The notes: generated from the letters alone by a model not told the origin. 64,000 bases of DNA from Vibrio mimicus (GCF_019048845.1 NZ_CP077426.1:667501-731500), one strand, 5' to 3'; shown: positions 28,482-40,300, counted from the stretch's first letter. Made by a program: numbers and translations.

Positions 28482-29840
28482 ATGAACGACATTTTATGGA
28501 ATTTCATAGCCTTTATCATTGCACTAGGCATTTTAGTTGCCGTGCATGAGTTTGGACATTTCTGGGTGGCTAGACGCTGTGGGGTAAAAGTTGAGAAATT
28601 CTCCATTGGGTTTGGTAAATCAATCTGGAAACGCACCGCTAGCGATGGCACTGAATACAGCATTTCGATGATCCCACTCGGCGGTTACGTCAAAATGCTC
28701 GATGGTCGTGTCGATGATGTCCCCGCTGAGCAACAGTCTATGGCGTTTGATAAGCAGTCGTTGTGGAAACGCTCTGCAATTGTCAGTGCGGGTCCTCTCT
28801 TCAATTTTCTGTTTGCGATTTTTGCCTATTGGCTGATGTTTATGATCGGCGTTCCTGCGGTTAAACCTGTGATTGGGGAAGTGACTCCTTATTCGATTGC
28901 CGCTCAAGCGGGATTAACATCGGGCATGGAAATCAAGGCAGTTTCGGGAGTGCATACCCCGGACTGGGAGTCGGTTAACATGGGCCTGATTGGCCATATT
29001 GGAGATGACAGCCTTACTTTGACGGTTTCTTCCTCAGAAGGTGTTGGACTCGACGAAATTAAAACAATAAATCTGCGTGATTGGAACTTTGATCCAGAAA
29101 CTGAGTCTGCTATGAGGGCGTTGGGTTTTAAACCTTTCACGCCAACCATTTCGAATCAATTAGCGAATGTAACTGCACAAGGTGCAGGTGAACGTTCTGG
29201 GCTACAAGTTGGCGATACTGTGCTGCAAATCAATCAGCAGGTGATCGATGATTGGCTGCAGGTGGTGAATGCCATTCAAAGCCATCCGAATACGCCTATC
29301 ACAGTATTGGTTGAACGAGCTGGACAAAAAGTTGAAATCGAATTGACACCGGATAGTCGTGAGCTTTCGCAAGGAAAAGTGATCGGTTTTGCTGGAATCG
29401 CACCAAAAGTCGCAGAATGGCCGCAAAGCTATCGATTTGAAATGCAATTTGGTGTATTTGAGTCGCTGGGCAAAGCCGTGGAAAAAAGTGGTCAGGTGAT
29501 TGATCTGACGGTTAGCATGTTAAAGAAACTGCTAGTCGGCGATGTGGGTCTGAATAATCTCAGTGGGCCTATTTCGATTGCCAAAGGTGCAGGTGCGACA
29601 GCAGATTATGGGTTCGTTTACTTTTTGGGCTTTTTGGCTCTGATAAGTATCAACTTAGGCATTATCAATTTAGTACCGCTACCGATGCTCGATGGTGGTC
29701 ATCTACTGTTTTTTATGATTGAAGCGGTAATTCATCGCCCTGTACCGGAAAAAGTACAGGAAATGGGTTACCGGATTGGTGGCGCCATTATTTTCTCTTT
29801 AATGGCCGTGGCAATCTTTAACGATTTTACTCGCCTGTGA
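28482..29840 (+). CDS. rseP: Sigma-E regulator protease RseP (site-2 protease)
   Basis: RseP is an inner-membrane zinc metalloprotease that cuts RseA after DegS to release sigma E. The 452-residue protein has HEFGH at residues 22-26, two periplasmic PDZ domains (about 125-300), and the third zinc ligand in NLVPLPMLDGGHL near 400. Spacing to dxr is two bases. A sigma-E-like promoter sequence lies inside the gene at 29083-29110, upstream of bamA. Confidence 0.95.
   Translation: MNDILWNFIAFIIALGILVAVHEFGHFWVARRCGVKVEKFSIGFGKSIWKRTASDGTEYSISMIPLGGYVKMLDGRVDDVPAEQQSMAFDKQSLWKRSAIVSAGPLFNFLFAIFAYWLMFMIGVPAVKPVIGEVTPYSIAAQAGLTSGMEIKAVSGVHTPDWESVNMGLIGHIGDDSLTLTVSSSEGVGLDEIKTINLRDWNFDPETESAMRALGFKPFTPTISNQLANVTAQGAGERSGLQVGDTVLQINQQVIDDWLQVVNAIQSHPNTPITVLVERAGQKVEIELTPDSRELSQGKVIGFAGIAPKVAEWPQSYRFEMQFGVFESLGKAVEKSGQVIDLTVSMLKKLLVGDVGLNNLSGPISIAKGAGATADYGFVYFLGFLALISINLGIINLVPLPMLDGGHLLFFMIEAVIHRPVPEKVQEMGYRIGGAIIFSLMAVAIFNDFTRL
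29083..29110 (+). promoter_or_regulatory. Sigma-E-like promoter inside rseP
   Basis: GGAACTT (29083-29089), a 16-base spacer, then TCTGC (29106-29110). The -35 is identical to the sigma-E consensus and the -10 is one base from TCTGA. It faces bamA-skp, which are sigma-E targets in E. coli. Confidence 0.45.
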
Positions 29841-29888
29841 TTGATAAACATTAGGCAAGAGTTGCAGTAAGGAAGAACTCAAAACAAT

Positions 29889-32303
29889 ATGGCGATGAAA
29901 CAGATTCTGCTCGCGACATTGCTCGCTACTAGTGTGTCAGCGAATGGTGCCGAAAAATTCGTAGTACAGGATATTCAAATTCAAGGTCTGCAGCGGGTGG
30001 CGTTAGGTGCTGCATTGTTGAAAATGCCTGTGCGTGTCGGGGATAGTGTTGATTCACAAGATGTGGCCAACATCATCAAGGCGCTTTATGCCTCTGGTAA
30101 TTTTGAGGATGTCAAAGTATTACGTAATGGTAATGTTTTGGTCGTTCAAGTTAGTGAACGTCCTACCATTGCGAGTGTGTCATTTTCTGGCAACAAGGCA
30201 ATCAAAGAAGAGCAGCTTAAACAGAGTATTGAAGCGTCCAATATTCGTGTTGGCGAGGCTCTCGACCGTACCACGTTAAGCAATATTGAAAAAAGCCTTG
30301 AAGATTTCTACTACAGCGTGGGCAAATATAACGCAACTGTAAAAGCTGTTGTGACTCCATTGCCACGTAATCGTGCTGACCTGAAGTTTGTTTTTACCGA
30401 AGGGGTCTCAGCCAAAATTCAACAAATCAACTTTATCGGCAACCAAGTATTTAGCGATGAAGAGCTACTCTCACGTTTTAATCTGAATGTGGACGTCGCT
30501 TGGTGGAACTTCTTAGCTGACGATAAGTATCAAAAACAAGTCTTGGCTGGTGATATTGAAGGCCTGCGTTCTTATTACTTGGACCGTGGGTATCTGAAAT
30601 TCCAAGTTGATAGCACCCAAGTGGCGATTTCACCTGATAAGAAGGGCGTCTATATCACTCTCAATCTTAATGAAGGTGAGTCCTACACGGTGAGCCAAGT
30701 GCAATTTCGAGGCGAGTTGTTAGGCAAAGAGAATGAGTTTAAAGCACTGATCCCATTTGAGGTTGGTGAGGCGTATAACGGCTCAGCTGTGACGCGCATG
30801 GAAGAGAGTATCAAGAAAATTCTTGGGGAAGCAGGTTATGCTTACCCGCAAGTTCGTACTCTTCCTGAGTTTGATGATGAAAAGCAGCAAGTTTCTTTAG
30901 TTGTTCATGTGGAAGCTGGAAATCGCATTTATGTGCGTGACATTCGCTTTGTGGGCAACAACAGTACGCGAGATGAAGTGCTGCGTCGTGAAATGCGTCA
31001 GATGGAAGGCAGTTGGCTTAACTCTAAAGACATCGATACAGGGAAGACTCGCCTTAATCGTCTAGGCTTCTTTGAAACGGTGGAAGTGCAGACCGTTCGT
31101 GTTCCTGGTAGTGAAGATCAAGTGGACCTAGTCTACAGCGTGAAAGAGGCCAATTCGGGTAGTGTCAACTTTGGTATCGGGTACGGTACTGAGTCAGGGG
31201 TGAGTTTCCAAGTCGGTTTACAAGAAGAAAACTTTTTGGGTAGTGGTAACCGAGTTGGCGTTAACGCCATGATGAACGATTACCAGAAAAACCTAACCTT
31301 AGAATATCGTGACCCATATTGGAATCTTGACGGTGTCAGCCTTGGTGGCAAGGTATTCTACAACCAGTTTGAAGCATCCGAAGCAGGTATTGTTGACTAC
31401 ACCAATGAAAGCTACGGTACTAGCTTAACTTGGGGTTTCCCATTCGATGAATTAAACCGCTTTGAGTTTGGTGTTGGTTATACCCATAACAAACTTGGAA
31501 ATTTGACACCTTATTTACAAGTAGAGAACTTTCTGACTGCGCAAGCGAGTAATATCGACTCGGAAGGAAATTTATTGACTAATGATTTCGATATCAACTT
31601 GTCATGGACCAGAAATAATCTGAACAACAGCTATTTCCCAACATCGGGCAACCATCAGCGTGCTTACTTTAAATTTACTACTCCGGGATCTGATGCGGAG
31701 TATTTTAAGTTGCAATATGATGTACGCCAGTATTTCCCGTTGACCAAGAAGCATGAGTTTACCTTGCTGCTACGTGGTCGTTTAGGCTACGGTAACGGCT
31801 ACGGACAAACCGATGGAAAAGATAATCTGTTCCCATTTTATGAGAACTTCTATGCGGGTGGCTTTACCACATTGCGCGGATTTGGGTCAAACTCTGCAGG
31901 CCCTAAAGCGGTGTATCGTGACTACTCGGGTTCAAACAACGGTACCGATACCGTCACCGATGATTCTGTTGGCGGTAACGCGATTGCGTTGGCTAGCGTC
32001 GAATTGATTGTTCCAACGCCATTTGCTTCAGATGAAGTGCGCAGCCAGATTCGAACCAGTATTTTCTATGATATGGCCAGCGTTTGGGATACTGAATTTG
32101 ATTATCGTTCTAGTGGTGCTGAATATGGCAACCAGTATTACTACGATTATTCGGATCCAACCAATTATCGCTCATCCTACGGCGTTGCACTGCAGTGGGT
32201 ATCCCCAATGGGACCTTTGGTATTCTCATTGGCTAAACCAATTAAAATTTATGAAGGTGATGACGAAGAGTTTTTCACTTTCACTATCGGAAAAACCTTC
32301 TAG
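29889..32303 (+). CDS. bamA: Outer membrane protein assembly factor BamA
   Basis: BamA is the central outer-membrane pore of the BAM complex, which folds beta-barrel proteins. The 804-residue protein has a signal peptide (cleavage after about residue 20, SANGA), five POTRA repeats (about 22-420) and a 16-strand barrel ending FTIGKTF with the usual terminal aromatic. The loop-6 [11 protein letters not shown] motif (family V/L-RGF) is near residue 660. Length matches E. coli (810). skp follows after 14 bases. Confidence 0.96.
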   Translation: MAMKQILLATLLATSVSANGAEKFVVQDIQIQGLQRVALGAALLKMPVRVGDSVDSQDVANIIKALYASGNFEDVKVLRNGNVLVVQVSERPTIASVSFSGNKAIKEEQLKQSIEASNIRVGEALDRTTLSNIEKSLEDFYYSVGKYNATVKAVVTPLPRNRADLKFVFTEGVSAKIQQINFIGNQVFSDEELLSRFNLNVDVAWWNFLADDKYQKQVLAGDIEGLRSYYLDRGYLKFQVDSTQVAISPDKKGVYITLNLNEGESYTVSQVQFRGELLGKENEFKALIPFEVGEAYNGSAVTRMEESIKKILGEAGYAYPQVRTLPEFDDEKQQVSLVVHVEAGNRIYVRDIRFVGNNSTRDEVLRREMRQMEGSWLNSKDIDTGKTRLNRLGFFETVEVQTVRVPGSEDQVDLVYSVKEANSGSVNFGIGYGTESGVSFQVGLQEENFLGSGNRVGVNAMMNDYQKNLTLEYRDPYWNLDGVSLGGKVFYNQFEASEAGIVDYTNESYGTSLTWGFPFDELNRFEFGVGYTHNKLGNLTPYLQVENFLTAQASNIDSEGNLLTNDFDINLSWTRNNLNNSYFPTSGNHQRAYFKFTTPGSDAEYFKLQYDVRQYFPLTKKHEFTLLLRGRLGYGNGYGQTDGKDNLFPFYENFYAGGFTTLRGFGSNSAGPKAVYRDYSGSNNGTDTVTDDSVGGNAIALASVELIVPTPFASDEVRSQIRTSIFYDMASVWDTEFDYRSSGAEYGNQYYYDYSDPTNYRSSYGVALQWVSPMGPLVFSLAKPIKIYEGDDEEFFTFTIGKTF

Positions 32304-32317
32304 GAGAGGAACATATT

Positions 32318-32827
32318 TTGAAAAACATGATTAAAGCAGCTGGCTTTGGCCTGATTATACTAAGTTCATCTTTAGTCGCTAATGCTGCTGAAGCTGCGCA
32401 GAAAATTGGTTATATCAATACTGCGCAAGTGTTCCAAGCCTTGCCACAGCGTGAAGTTGTTTTGCAAAAAATGCAGGGTGAGTTCAAAGATAAAGCGGCT
32501 GAGCTGCAAGCGATCCAAGCAGATGCAAAAACCAAAATTGAAAAGCTAAAGCGTGATGGCGAATTGATGAGTCAAGATGAAGTGGAAAAGCTTCGCATTG
32601 AAATCGGTCAATTGGACAGCAAATACAAAATCAAAGCTCAGGCTCTAGAACAAGCATCTGCACGCCGTGAAGCGGAAGAGAAGCAAAAGTTGTTCAAAGT
32701 CATTCAAGATGCAGTAAAGAAAGTGGCAGAGAAAGAAGGTTACGATATCGTGATTGATACTAGCGCAATGCAATACGGTAAACCTGAGCACAATCTATCT
32801 GAGAAAATTATCAAAGCCATTAAATAA
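32318..32827 (+). CDS. skp: Periplasmic chaperone Skp/OmpH
   Basis: Skp is a trimeric periplasmic holdase that carries unfolded outer-membrane proteins to BAM. The 169-residue protein has a signal peptide (cleavage after LVANA), a short beta core (KIGYINTAQVFQ) and a long charged coiled coil (about 50-130) forming the tentacles. The start is TTG at 32318, seven bases after AGGAGAGGA; the next ATG is too far from it. It sits between bamA and lpxD as in E. coli. Confidence 0.94.
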   Translation: MKNMIKAAGFGLIILSSSLVANAAEAAQKIGYINTAQVFQALPQREVVLQKMQGEFKDKAAELQAIQADAKTKIEKLKRDGELMSQDEVEKLRIEIGQLDSKYKIKAQALEQASARREAEEKQKLFKVIQDAVKKVAEKEGYDIVIDTSAMQYGKPEHNLSEKIIKAIK

Positions 32828-32836
32828 TCGAAAATT

Positions 32837-33889
32837 ATGACCACACTAACTTTAGCCGAACTGGCCACCATCACCGGAGGGGAGTTACACGGTGATCCAA
32901 CCGCACTAGTGAGTGCGGTTGCGCCTATGGATAAGGCACAGCTTGGAAATGTGACATTTTTGTCCAATCCAAAATACAGTAAGCACTTAAGTGCGTGCAA
33001 AGCGACAGTCATCATGGTTAAAGCCAGTGAGCGTGAACTCTGCCCTGGTAATGTTCTGGTTGTCGCCGACCCTTATGTGGCTTTTGCCAAAGTGACGCAG
33101 GCGTTAGATTCCACTCCTGCTCCAGCGTACGGTATCTCGCCGAGCGCAGTGATTGCTGAAGATGCGAAGTTAGGTAACAACGTTTCGATTGGTGCCAATG
33201 CAGTGATTGAATCAGGCGTACAGCTTGGTGATAACGTGGTTGTTGGCGCGGGTTGTTTTATTGGTAAGCAGGCGCGTTTGGGTGACAACACCAAACTCTG
33301 GGCTAATGTTACTATCTATCATAAGGTAGAAATTGGTTCTGACTGCTTAATTCAATCGGGTACTGTGATTGGTTCTGACGGTTTTGGTTACGCCAATGAA
33401 CGTGGCGAATGGATCAAAATTCCTCAGTTGGGTTCCGTTCGTATTGGTGATCGTGTAGAGATCGGTGCTTGTACTACCATCGATCGCGGTGCGCTTGATG
33501 ACACTGTGATTGAAGATAATGTGATCATCGATAACCAAATGCAAATCGCGCATAACGTGCACATCGGATATGGTAGTGCGCTCGCAGGTGGTACCATCAT
33601 TGCCGGCAGTACACGTATCGGTAAGTATTGCATCATTGGTGGTGCAAGTGTACTTAACGGCCATATCGAAATTGCCGATGGAGTGACCATCACAGGCATG
33701 GGTATGGTGATGCGTAGCATTGAGGAGAAGGGGATGTACTCTTCCGGTATTCCTCTGCAAACCAATAAAGAGTGGCGCAAAACGGCTGCTCGAGTACACC
33801 GCATTGAAGATATGCATAAGCGATTGAAAGCTCTAGAAAAGCAACTTGAGCAATCAGATGCCGAGCAGCCTGATAACTCAAAAGCGTAA
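32837..33889 (+). CDS. lpxD: UDP-3-O-(3-hydroxyacyl)glucosamine N-acyltransferase
   Basis: LpxD adds the N-linked hydroxyacyl chain in the third step of lipid A synthesis. The 350-residue protein has an N-terminal uridine-binding domain (about 1-95), then a left-handed beta helix of hexapeptide repeats (about 100-305, many with I/V-G patterns), with catalytic His in QIAHNVHIG, and a C-terminal helix. It follows skp by nine bases. A hairpin terminator lies between it and fabZ. Confidence 0.95.
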   Translation: MTTLTLAELATITGGELHGDPTALVSAVAPMDKAQLGNVTFLSNPKYSKHLSACKATVIMVKASERELCPGNVLVVADPYVAFAKVTQALDSTPAPAYGISPSAVIAEDAKLGNNVSIGANAVIESGVQLGDNVVVGAGCFIGKQARLGDNTKLWANVTIYHKVEIGSDCLIQSGTVIGSDGFGYANERGEWIKIPQLGSVRIGDRVEIGACTTIDRGALDDTVIEDNVIIDNQMQIAHNVHIGYGSALAGGTIIAGSTRIGKYCIIGGASVLNGHIEIADGVTITGMGMVMRSIEEKGMYSSGIPLQTNKEWRKTAARVHRIEDMHKRLKALEKQLEQSDAEQPDNSKA

Positions 33890-33901
33890 TTGGCTGACAC
33901 C

Positions 33902-33927
33902 AAAGGCTCGCATCTTGCGAGTCTTTT
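33902..33927 (+). terminator. Attenuator-like terminator between lpxD and fabZ
   Basis: CTCGCA (33907-33912) and TGCGAG (33916-33921) with extending A-G/C-T pairs form an 11-pair stem including one G-U, followed by TTTT. It lies inside an otherwise continuous lpxD-fabZ-lpxA unit. Confidence 0.65.
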
Positions 33928-33975
33928 CGCTGTTGGGTATCCCTTATTTATTTTTACACGAACAGGATGATGACT

Positions 33976-34428
33976 TTGACTACTGATAAGAAAACGATGA
34001 ACATCACTGAAATTCAATCGCTTCTTCCGCACCGCTATCCATTTTTGCTGATCGATCGCGTGACCGATTATGAAGAAGGTAAGTATCTGATTGGTTTGAA
34101 AAATGTTTCAGTGAACGAGCCTCAGTTTACCGGTCATTTTCCACAACTGCCGGTTTTCCCCGGCGTATTGATTTTAGAAGCTATGGCGCAAGCTACTGGC
34201 TTATTGGCGTTTAAAACCTTTGGTGCGCCAAAAGAAAATGAATTGTACTACTTCGCAAGCATTGATGAAGCGAAGTTCCGTAAGCCTGTTACCCCTGGCG
34301 ATCAACTGATGATTGAAGTTGAATTTCTGAAAGAACGCCGTGGTATTGCGCTGTTTAACGGTGTTGCCAAAGTGGATGGTGATGTCGTTTGCTCTGCTCA
34401 ACTCAAATGCGCACGTCGAGAGTTTTAA
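33976..34428 (+). CDS. fabZ: 3-hydroxyacyl-ACP dehydratase FabZ
   Basis: FabZ dehydrates 3-hydroxyacyl-ACP in fatty-acid elongation and competes with LpxA/LpxD for substrate. The protein of about 150 residues has [14 protein letters not shown], the catalytic His in [12 protein letters not shown] and Glu in [11 protein letters not shown]. Start choice: ATG codons at 33967 and 33970 overlap the AGGATG ribosome-binding motif (33964-33969), so the TTG at 33976, six bases after that motif, is favoured. lpxA begins one base after its stop. Confidence 0.92.
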
Positions 34429-34429
34429 A

Positions 34430-35218
34430 ATGATTCACGAATCAGCACAAATTCACCCTACTTCGGTGGTGGAAGAAGGTGCCATTATTGGCGCTAACGT
34501 AAAAATTGGTCCTTTTTGCTATGTCGACAGCAAGGTTGAGATCGGTGAAGGCACCGAGCTCATGTCTCATGTTGTTGTCAAAGGTCCAACTAAAATCGGT
34601 TGTTTCAACCGTATTTTCCAGTTTGCTTCAATTGGTGAACAGTGTCAGGACCTGAAATACGCCGGTGAAGATACTCAACTCATCATTGGTGATCGCAATA
34701 CCATTCGCGAAAGCGTCACCATGCACCGTGGTACAGTGCAAGATAAAGGCATCACTATCGTGGGTAGCGATAACCTGTTTATGATCAACGCACACGTTGC
34801 GCATGACTGTGTGATTGGCGATCGCTGTATTTTTGCCAATAACGCCACTTTGGCAGGTCACGTAAAAGTGGGCAACCAAGCGATTATCGGCGGTATGTCT
34901 GCTATCCATCAGTTCTGCCATATTGGCGATCACTGCATGCTGGGTGGCGGTTCTATCGTGGTACAAGATGTGCCACCGTACGTGATGGCGCAAGGTAACC
35001 ACTGTGCACCTTTCGGTATCAACGTCGAAGGCTTAAAGCGTCGTGGCTTTGAAAAGGCAGAAATCCATGCGATTCGCCGAGCTTACAAATCGCTGTACCG
35101 CAATGGCTTGACGCTAGAAGCAGCGAAAGCAGAAATTGCTCAAGAAGCAGAACAGTTCCCAAGTGTGAAAGTGTTCCTCGATTTTCTTGAGAAATCAGAG
35201 CGCGGTATCATTCGTTAA
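34430..35218 (+). CDS. lpxA: UDP-N-acetylglucosamine acyltransferase
   Basis: LpxA starts lipid A synthesis by acylating UDP-GlcNAc. The 262-residue protein starts [18 protein letters not shown] and is built of hexapeptide repeats forming a left-handed beta helix (about 1-190), with the catalytic His in [12 protein letters not shown] (about 125), and a C-terminal helical domain. The open frame begins 90 bases earlier within fabZ, but the family start is the ATG one base after the fabZ stop. A terminator follows. Confidence 0.96.
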   Translation: MIHESAQIHPTSVVEEGAIIGANVKIGPFCYVDSKVEIGEGTELMSHVVVKGPTKIGCFNRIFQFASIGEQCQDLKYAGEDTQLIIGDRNTIRESVTMHRGTVQDKGITIVGSDNLFMINAHVAHDCVIGDRCIFANNATLAGHVKVGNQAIIGGMSAIHQFCHIGDHCMLGGGSIVVQDVPPYVMAQGNHCAPFGINVEGLKRRGFEKAEIHAIRRAYKSLYRNGLTLEAAKAEIAQEAEQFPSVKVFLDFLEKSERGIIR

Positions 35219-35269
35219 TGGGCATGCGCTAATTGACTTACTCAGAGCAGTGAGTTGACTGATAAATTG

Positions 35270-35299
35270 AAAGATCGCTGCTACTCTCAGCGATCTTTT
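35270..35299 (+). terminator. Terminator after lpxA
   Basis: AAAGATCGCTG (35270-35280) pairs with CAGCGATCTTT (35288-35298). It implies that lpxB-rnhB has its own promoter in 35300-35400, where I see no strong box. Confidence 0.85.
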
Positions 35300-35400
35300 G
35301 CATTTTTAGACTCTGCTTATTGAAGCGGCTGCGGTATTAGCGGCAACTTTACATAGTTTGAGCGGAGTTAAGAGTCTCTTTCAACGGTGGAGAAAATAGA

Positions 35401-36546
35401 GTGAACAGACCATTACGGATTGGTATCGTCGTAGGTGAACTTTCAGGTGATACCTTAGGTGAAGGCTTCATTAAGGCGGTGCGTGCGCGTTACCCTGATG
35501 CTGAATTTGTCGGTATCGGTGGGCCGAAAATGATCGCACTCGGCTGTGAGTCTCTGTTTGATATGGAAGAACTCGCCGTTATGGGGCTGGTCGAAGTGCT
35601 TGGGCGTTTGCCGCGCTTGCTGAAAGTGAAAGCCGAACTGATCAAATATTTCACCTCGAATCCGCCTGATGTGTTTGTCGGCATCGATGCCCCTGATTTT
35701 AACTTGCGCCTTGAACTGAGCCTCAAACAAGCAGGGATCAAAACGGTGCACTATGTCAGTCCATCGGTGTGGGCATGGCGACAAAATCGTATTCATGGCA
35801 TTGCGGCGGCCACCAATCTGGTGTTGGCTTTTCTGCCGTTTGAGAAAGCGTTTTACGACAAATTCAATGTACCTTGTGAGTTTATCGGTCACACCTTAGC
35901 GGACTCCATTCCGTTAGAGTCAGATAAGTTGGCCGCTCGCCAGCTACTTGGCTTAGATGAGCAGCGCCGCTGGTTAGCGGTATTGCCGGGTAGCCGTGGT
36001 GGCGAAATGAAAATGCTCGCCGAGCCGTTTATTAAAACTTGCCAAAAGTTGCAGGCGCGCTATCCAGAATTGAGCTTTGTCGTCGCTTTGGTGAATGCCA
36101 AACGCCGTGCACAATTTGAAGAAGTATGGAAGCTAGTTGCGCCAGAACTCAACTTTGTGTTGGTGGATGATACCGCGCGCAACGTGATTACTGCATCCGA
36201 TGCAGTCATGCTAGCTTCTGGAACCGTTGCACTGGAATGTATGTTGATTAAGCGGCCCATGGTGGTTGGCTATCGAGTGAATGCATTTACTGCGTTTCTG
36301 GCTAAACGTCTGCTGAAAACGCCTTATGTCTCTTTACCGAATATTTTGGCCGGTGAAGAGTTGGTGAAAGAGCTGCTGCAAGATGATTGTACGGTCGACA
36401 ATCTTTACCATGAAGTGAGCCGTTTGCTTGATAGTGATAACCAAGATTTGATGAGTAAATTCACCGAAATGCATCAATGGATCCGTAAAGATGCGGATCA
36501 GCAAGCGGCGCAAGCTGTACTGCATTTGATTCAAAAACAAAATTAA
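35401..36546 (+). CDS. lpxB: Lipid-A-disaccharide synthase
   Basis: LpxB is a peripheral membrane GT19 glycosyltransferase that joins lipid X to UDP-diacylglucosamine. The 381-residue protein begins with GTG (GGTGGAG upstream) as [17 protein letters not shown] and shows [22 protein letters not shown] and [21 protein letters not shown]. Unlike in E. coli it is cut off from lpxA by a terminator and a 182-base gap. rnhB follows after 18 bases. Confidence 0.95.
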   Translation: MNRPLRIGIVVGELSGDTLGEGFIKAVRARYPDAEFVGIGGPKMIALGCESLFDMEELAVMGLVEVLGRLPRLLKVKAELIKYFTSNPPDVFVGIDAPDFNLRLELSLKQAGIKTVHYVSPSVWAWRQNRIHGIAAATNLVLAFLPFEKAFYDKFNVPCEFIGHTLADSIPLESDKLAARQLLGLDEQRRWLAVLPGSRGGEMKMLAEPFIKTCQKLQARYPELSFVVALVNAKRRAQFEEVWKLVAPELNFVLVDDTARNVITASDAVMLASGTVALECMLIKRPMVVGYRVNAFTAFLAKRLLKTPYVSLPNILAGEELVKELLQDDCTVDNLYHEVSRLLDSDNQDLMSKFTEMHQWIRKDADQQAAQAVLHLIQKQN

Positions 36547-36564
36547 CAAGATTGAGAAAACAAC

Positions 36565-37185
36565 ATGGCGAAGAAACCAAGCATTGAGCTCCCTCCCTTT
36601 GAGATTCCGGCTGGTTATGCCTTGATTGCGGGAGTGGATGAAGTTGGCCGTGGTCCTCTTGTTGGGGATGTGGTTACTGCGGCGGTTATCCTTGACCCTA
36701 ATCGGCCGATTGTTGGCTTGAATGACTCCAAAAAACTCAGTGAGAAAAAACGCTTAGCGTTGTTTCCTGAGATTCAAGAAAAAGCCTTAGCTTGGTCGAT
36801 CGGTCGCTGTTCTCCGCGAGAGATCGATGAACTGAACATCTTCCAAGCGACCATGGTTGCGATGCAGCGCGCGGTGGCTGGATTGGCTGTGCAGCCAGAT
36901 TTGGTGTTGGTGGATGGCAATAAAGTACCCACATTGCCGATGGATGCTCAAGCCGTCGTAAAAGGCGATCTGCGCGTGGCGCAAATCAGCGCCGCTTCGA
37001 TTATTGCCAAAGTGATCCGCGATCACGAGATGGAAGAGCTGGATAAACAATATCCTCAGTTTGGTTTTGCCAAACACAAAGGCTACCCAACGGCAGCACA
37101 TTTTGCGGCCATCGAGCAGCATGGTGTGATTGAGCAGCATCGTAAAAGCTTTGGCCCAGTAAAACGCGCACTTGGCCTAGAATAA
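36565..37185 (+). CDS. rnhB: Ribonuclease HII
   Basis: RNase HII removes ribonucleotides from DNA. The 206-residue protein carries the active-site Asp-Glu in [27 protein letters not shown], and later Asp residues in VLVDGNK and VIRDHEM. It lies between lpxB and dnaE as in E. coli, but with an ERIC-type repeat in the gap before dnaE. Confidence 0.96.
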   Translation: MAKKPSIELPPFEIPAGYALIAGVDEVGRGPLVGDVVTAAVILDPNRPIVGLNDSKKLSEKKRLALFPEIQEKALAWSIGRCSPREIDELNIFQATMVAMQRAVAGLAVQPDLVLVDGNKVPTLPMDAQAVVKGDLRVAQISAASIIAKVIRDHEMEELDKQYPQFGFAKHKGYPTAAHFAAIEQHGVIEQHRKSFGPVKRALGLE

Positions 37186-37212
37186 GCGACTGAAAGCCAA
37201 CGCAGATTAACG

Positions 37213-37340
37213 TATCCCTTTCCTACTTGAAGTTGCAGCGGTGTTGGCTACGTTCGTTCACCCCAATCACATAGTTTATCTATGCTCATGGGGATTCACT
37301 CTCTTGCCGCCTACCTGCAACTCCAAGTAGTTTTGGTATA
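37213..37340. repeat. ERIC-type intergenic repeat, copy B
   Basis: A 128-base imperfect palindrome whose ends (CTACTTGAAGTTGCAG and CTGCAACTCCAAGTAG) pair and whose centre contains CACCCCAATCACATAG and CTATGCTCATGGGGATTCAC. The central blocks match the conserved ERIC core used in ERIC primers (GCTC-TGGGGATTCAC, CACCCCA-TCAC). It fills most of the rnhB-dnaE gap, and its right end runs into a putative -10 box. Confidence 0.88.
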
Positions 37341-37384
37341 GAATAGAGCGCAATTGCGTTTCCTAAGATTTGGATATTCCTTGC

Positions 37385-40300
37385 ATGTCAGACCCAAAGT
37401 TCATCCACTTACGTGTTCACAGTGATTTCTCAATGGTGGATGGTTTGTCCAAAGTACCGCCATTGGTGAAAAAAGTGGCGGCAATGGGCATGCCAGCAAT
37501 GGCGTTGACCGATTTTACTAACTTGTGTGGCTTGGTTAAGTTTTACAGCACCGCGCACAATTGCGGGATCAAGCCGATCATCGGTGCCGATTTTACTTTG
37601 CAATCGGAAGAGTTTGGTGATGAACTGACCAAGCTGACCGTACTTGCCAAAAATAATGTCGGCTATAAAAACCTCACATTATTGATTTCCAAAGCGTATC
37701 TGCGTGGTCATGTCCAACATCAACCTGTGATTGATAAAGCTTGGTTGATGGAGCATGCCGAAGGCTTGATTGTGCTTTCGGGGGGCAAGAGTGGTGAAAT
37801 TGGGCGTGCCCTGTTAAAAGGCAACCAACAACAAGTTGAGAAGTGCCTTGAGTTTTACCAAACCCACTTTGCTGACCATTTCTATTTAGAATTAGTGCGC
37901 ACCGGGCGTGCAGATGAAGAGAGCTACTTACATTTTGCACTCGATGTTGCCGAGCAGTATGAATTGCCCGTTGTCGCGACCAATGAAGTGGTATTTATTA
38001 CTGAAGAATCGTTTGAAGCGCATGAAATCCGAGTCGCGATTCATGATGGTTATACGCTGGAAGATCCACGCCGTCCGAAAAATTACAGTCCGAAGCAGTA
38101 TCTGCGCAGCGAAGCGGAGATGTGTGAGCTGTTTGCGGACATTCCAGAAGCGTTAGCCAACAGTGTCGAGATTGCCAAACGTTGTAACGTGACCGTACGT
38201 TTGGGCGAATATTTCCTGCCTAACTTCCCAACCGAAGGGATGGCGATTGAAGACTTCCTCGTCATGAAATCCCGTGAAGGGTTGGAAGAGAGACTCGAAT
38301 TTCTTTTCCCAGATCCAGAAGTTCGTGCCAAGCGCCGCCCTGAATACGATGAGCGTTTGCAAGTTGAGCTCGATGTGATTAACCAGATGGGCTTTCCCGG
38401 ATACTTCTTGATCGTGATGGAGTTTATCCAGTGGTCAAAAGATAACGATATTCCAGTCGGTCCGGGACGGGGCTCGGGTGCGGGCTCATTGGTAGCGTAT
38501 GCACTGAAGATCACCGACCTTGATCCGCTGGAATATGATCTGCTGTTCGAACGTTTCTTGAACCCAGAGCGGGTATCTATGCCCGACTTTGACGTCGATT
38601 TCTGTATGGATAAGCGTGATCAAGTGATTGATCACGTGGCGGAAATGTATGGTCGTGATGCGGTATCACAAATCATCACCTTCGGTACCATGGCGGCGAA
38701 AGCGGTCATTCGCGATGTGGGTCGAGTGCTTGGTCATCCGTTCGGTTTTGTCGATCGCATTTCCAAATTAGTCCCACCCGATCCGGGCATGACGCTCGAA
38801 AAAGCCTTTATCGCCGAGCCTGCATTGCAAGAGCTGTATGACGCTGATGAAGAAGTTAAAGAGCTGATCGACAAGTGTCGAATTCTGGAAGGTTGTACCC
38901 GTAACGCCGGTAAACACGCGGGTGGTGTGGTGATTTCACCCACTGCCATCACTGACTTTGCACCGATTTACTGTGATGCGGAAGGTAACTTCCCCGTTAC
39001 TCAATTCGATAAGAACGATGTAGAAACTGCCGGCTTAGTCAAATTTGACTTCTTGGGTCTGCGCACCCTCACCATCATTGACTGGGCTTTGGGTTTAGTG
39101 AACCCGCGTTTGAAAAAGGCGGGTAAACCACCAGTGCGGATTGAAGCGATCCCGCTCGATGATGCTCGTTCATTCCGTAACCTGCAAGATGCCAAAACCA
39201 CCGCGGTATTCCAGCTTGAATCGCGCGGTATGAAAGAGCTGATTAAGCGACTACAGCCTGACTGTTTTGAAGACATCATCGCTCTGGTGGCGTTGTTCCG
39301 TCCGGGGCCGTTGCAATCCGGCATGGTGGATAACTTTATCGACCGTAAACATGGTCGTGAAGCCATCTCGTATCCTGATGAAAAATGGCAACATGAATCA
39401 CTCAAAGAGATTCTAGAGCCGACGTACGGCATCATCCTCTATCAAGAACAGGTGATGCAGATTGCGCAGGTGCTGTCGGGTTATACCTTGGGTGGTGCAG
39501 ACATGTTGCGCCGTGCAATGGGTAAGAAAAAGCCGGAGGAGATGGCCAAGCAGCGCGCCGTGTTCCAAGAAGGGGCGGAGAAAAATGGCGTTGATGGTGA
39601 GTTGGCGATGAAAATCTTCGATCTGGTGGAAAAGTTCGCCGGATACGGATTTAACAAATCGCACTCTGCCGCTTATGCGCTGGTTTCTTACCAAACCTTA
39701 TGGTTGAAAACCCACTATCCAGCCGAGTTTATGGCGGCGGTAATGACCGCGGATATGGACAACACGGAAAAAGTGGTTGGTCTAGTGGATGAGTGTAAAA
39801 ACATGGGATTGACCGTGTTACCTCCGGACATCAACTCGGGTCTTTATCGCTTTAACGTCGATGACAACGGCGCGATTGTTTACGGCATCGGTGCTATCAA
39901 AGGTGTGGGGGAAGGTCCAATTGAGGCCATTCTTGAAGCACGTAACAAAGACGGTTATTTCAAAGATTTGTTTGATTTCTGTGCGCGAATTGATCTGAAA
40001 AAGGTCAACAAGCGCGTGATTGAAAAACTGATCTTGGCTGGTGCTCTTGATCGGCTAGGGCCACACCGTGCTGCTATGATGGCGTCAGTGGATGATGCGG
40101 TGCGGGCGGCAAGCCAACATCACCAAGCGGAAGCATTTGGTCAAGCGGATATGTTTGGTGTACTGACTGATGCACCGGAAGAGGTCGAGCAGAAATACAC
40201 GCAAGTACCAGAATGGCCAGAAAAAGTACGCTTGGAAGGGGAGCGCGAGACGCTTGGGCTTTATCTCACTGGCCATCCGGTTGATGAATACCTGAAAGAG

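Noticed and set aside
33424..34032. A 202-codon minus-strand frame across lpxD and the start of fabZ
   Set aside because: Antisense to two real genes; Ser/Pro/Ile-rich low-quality product without family resemblance.
37213..37340. The repeats at 18, 37 and 56 kb as CRISPR or an insertion sequence
   Set aside because: They are single palindromic units far apart, without spacers or a transposase; they fit ERIC-type elements.
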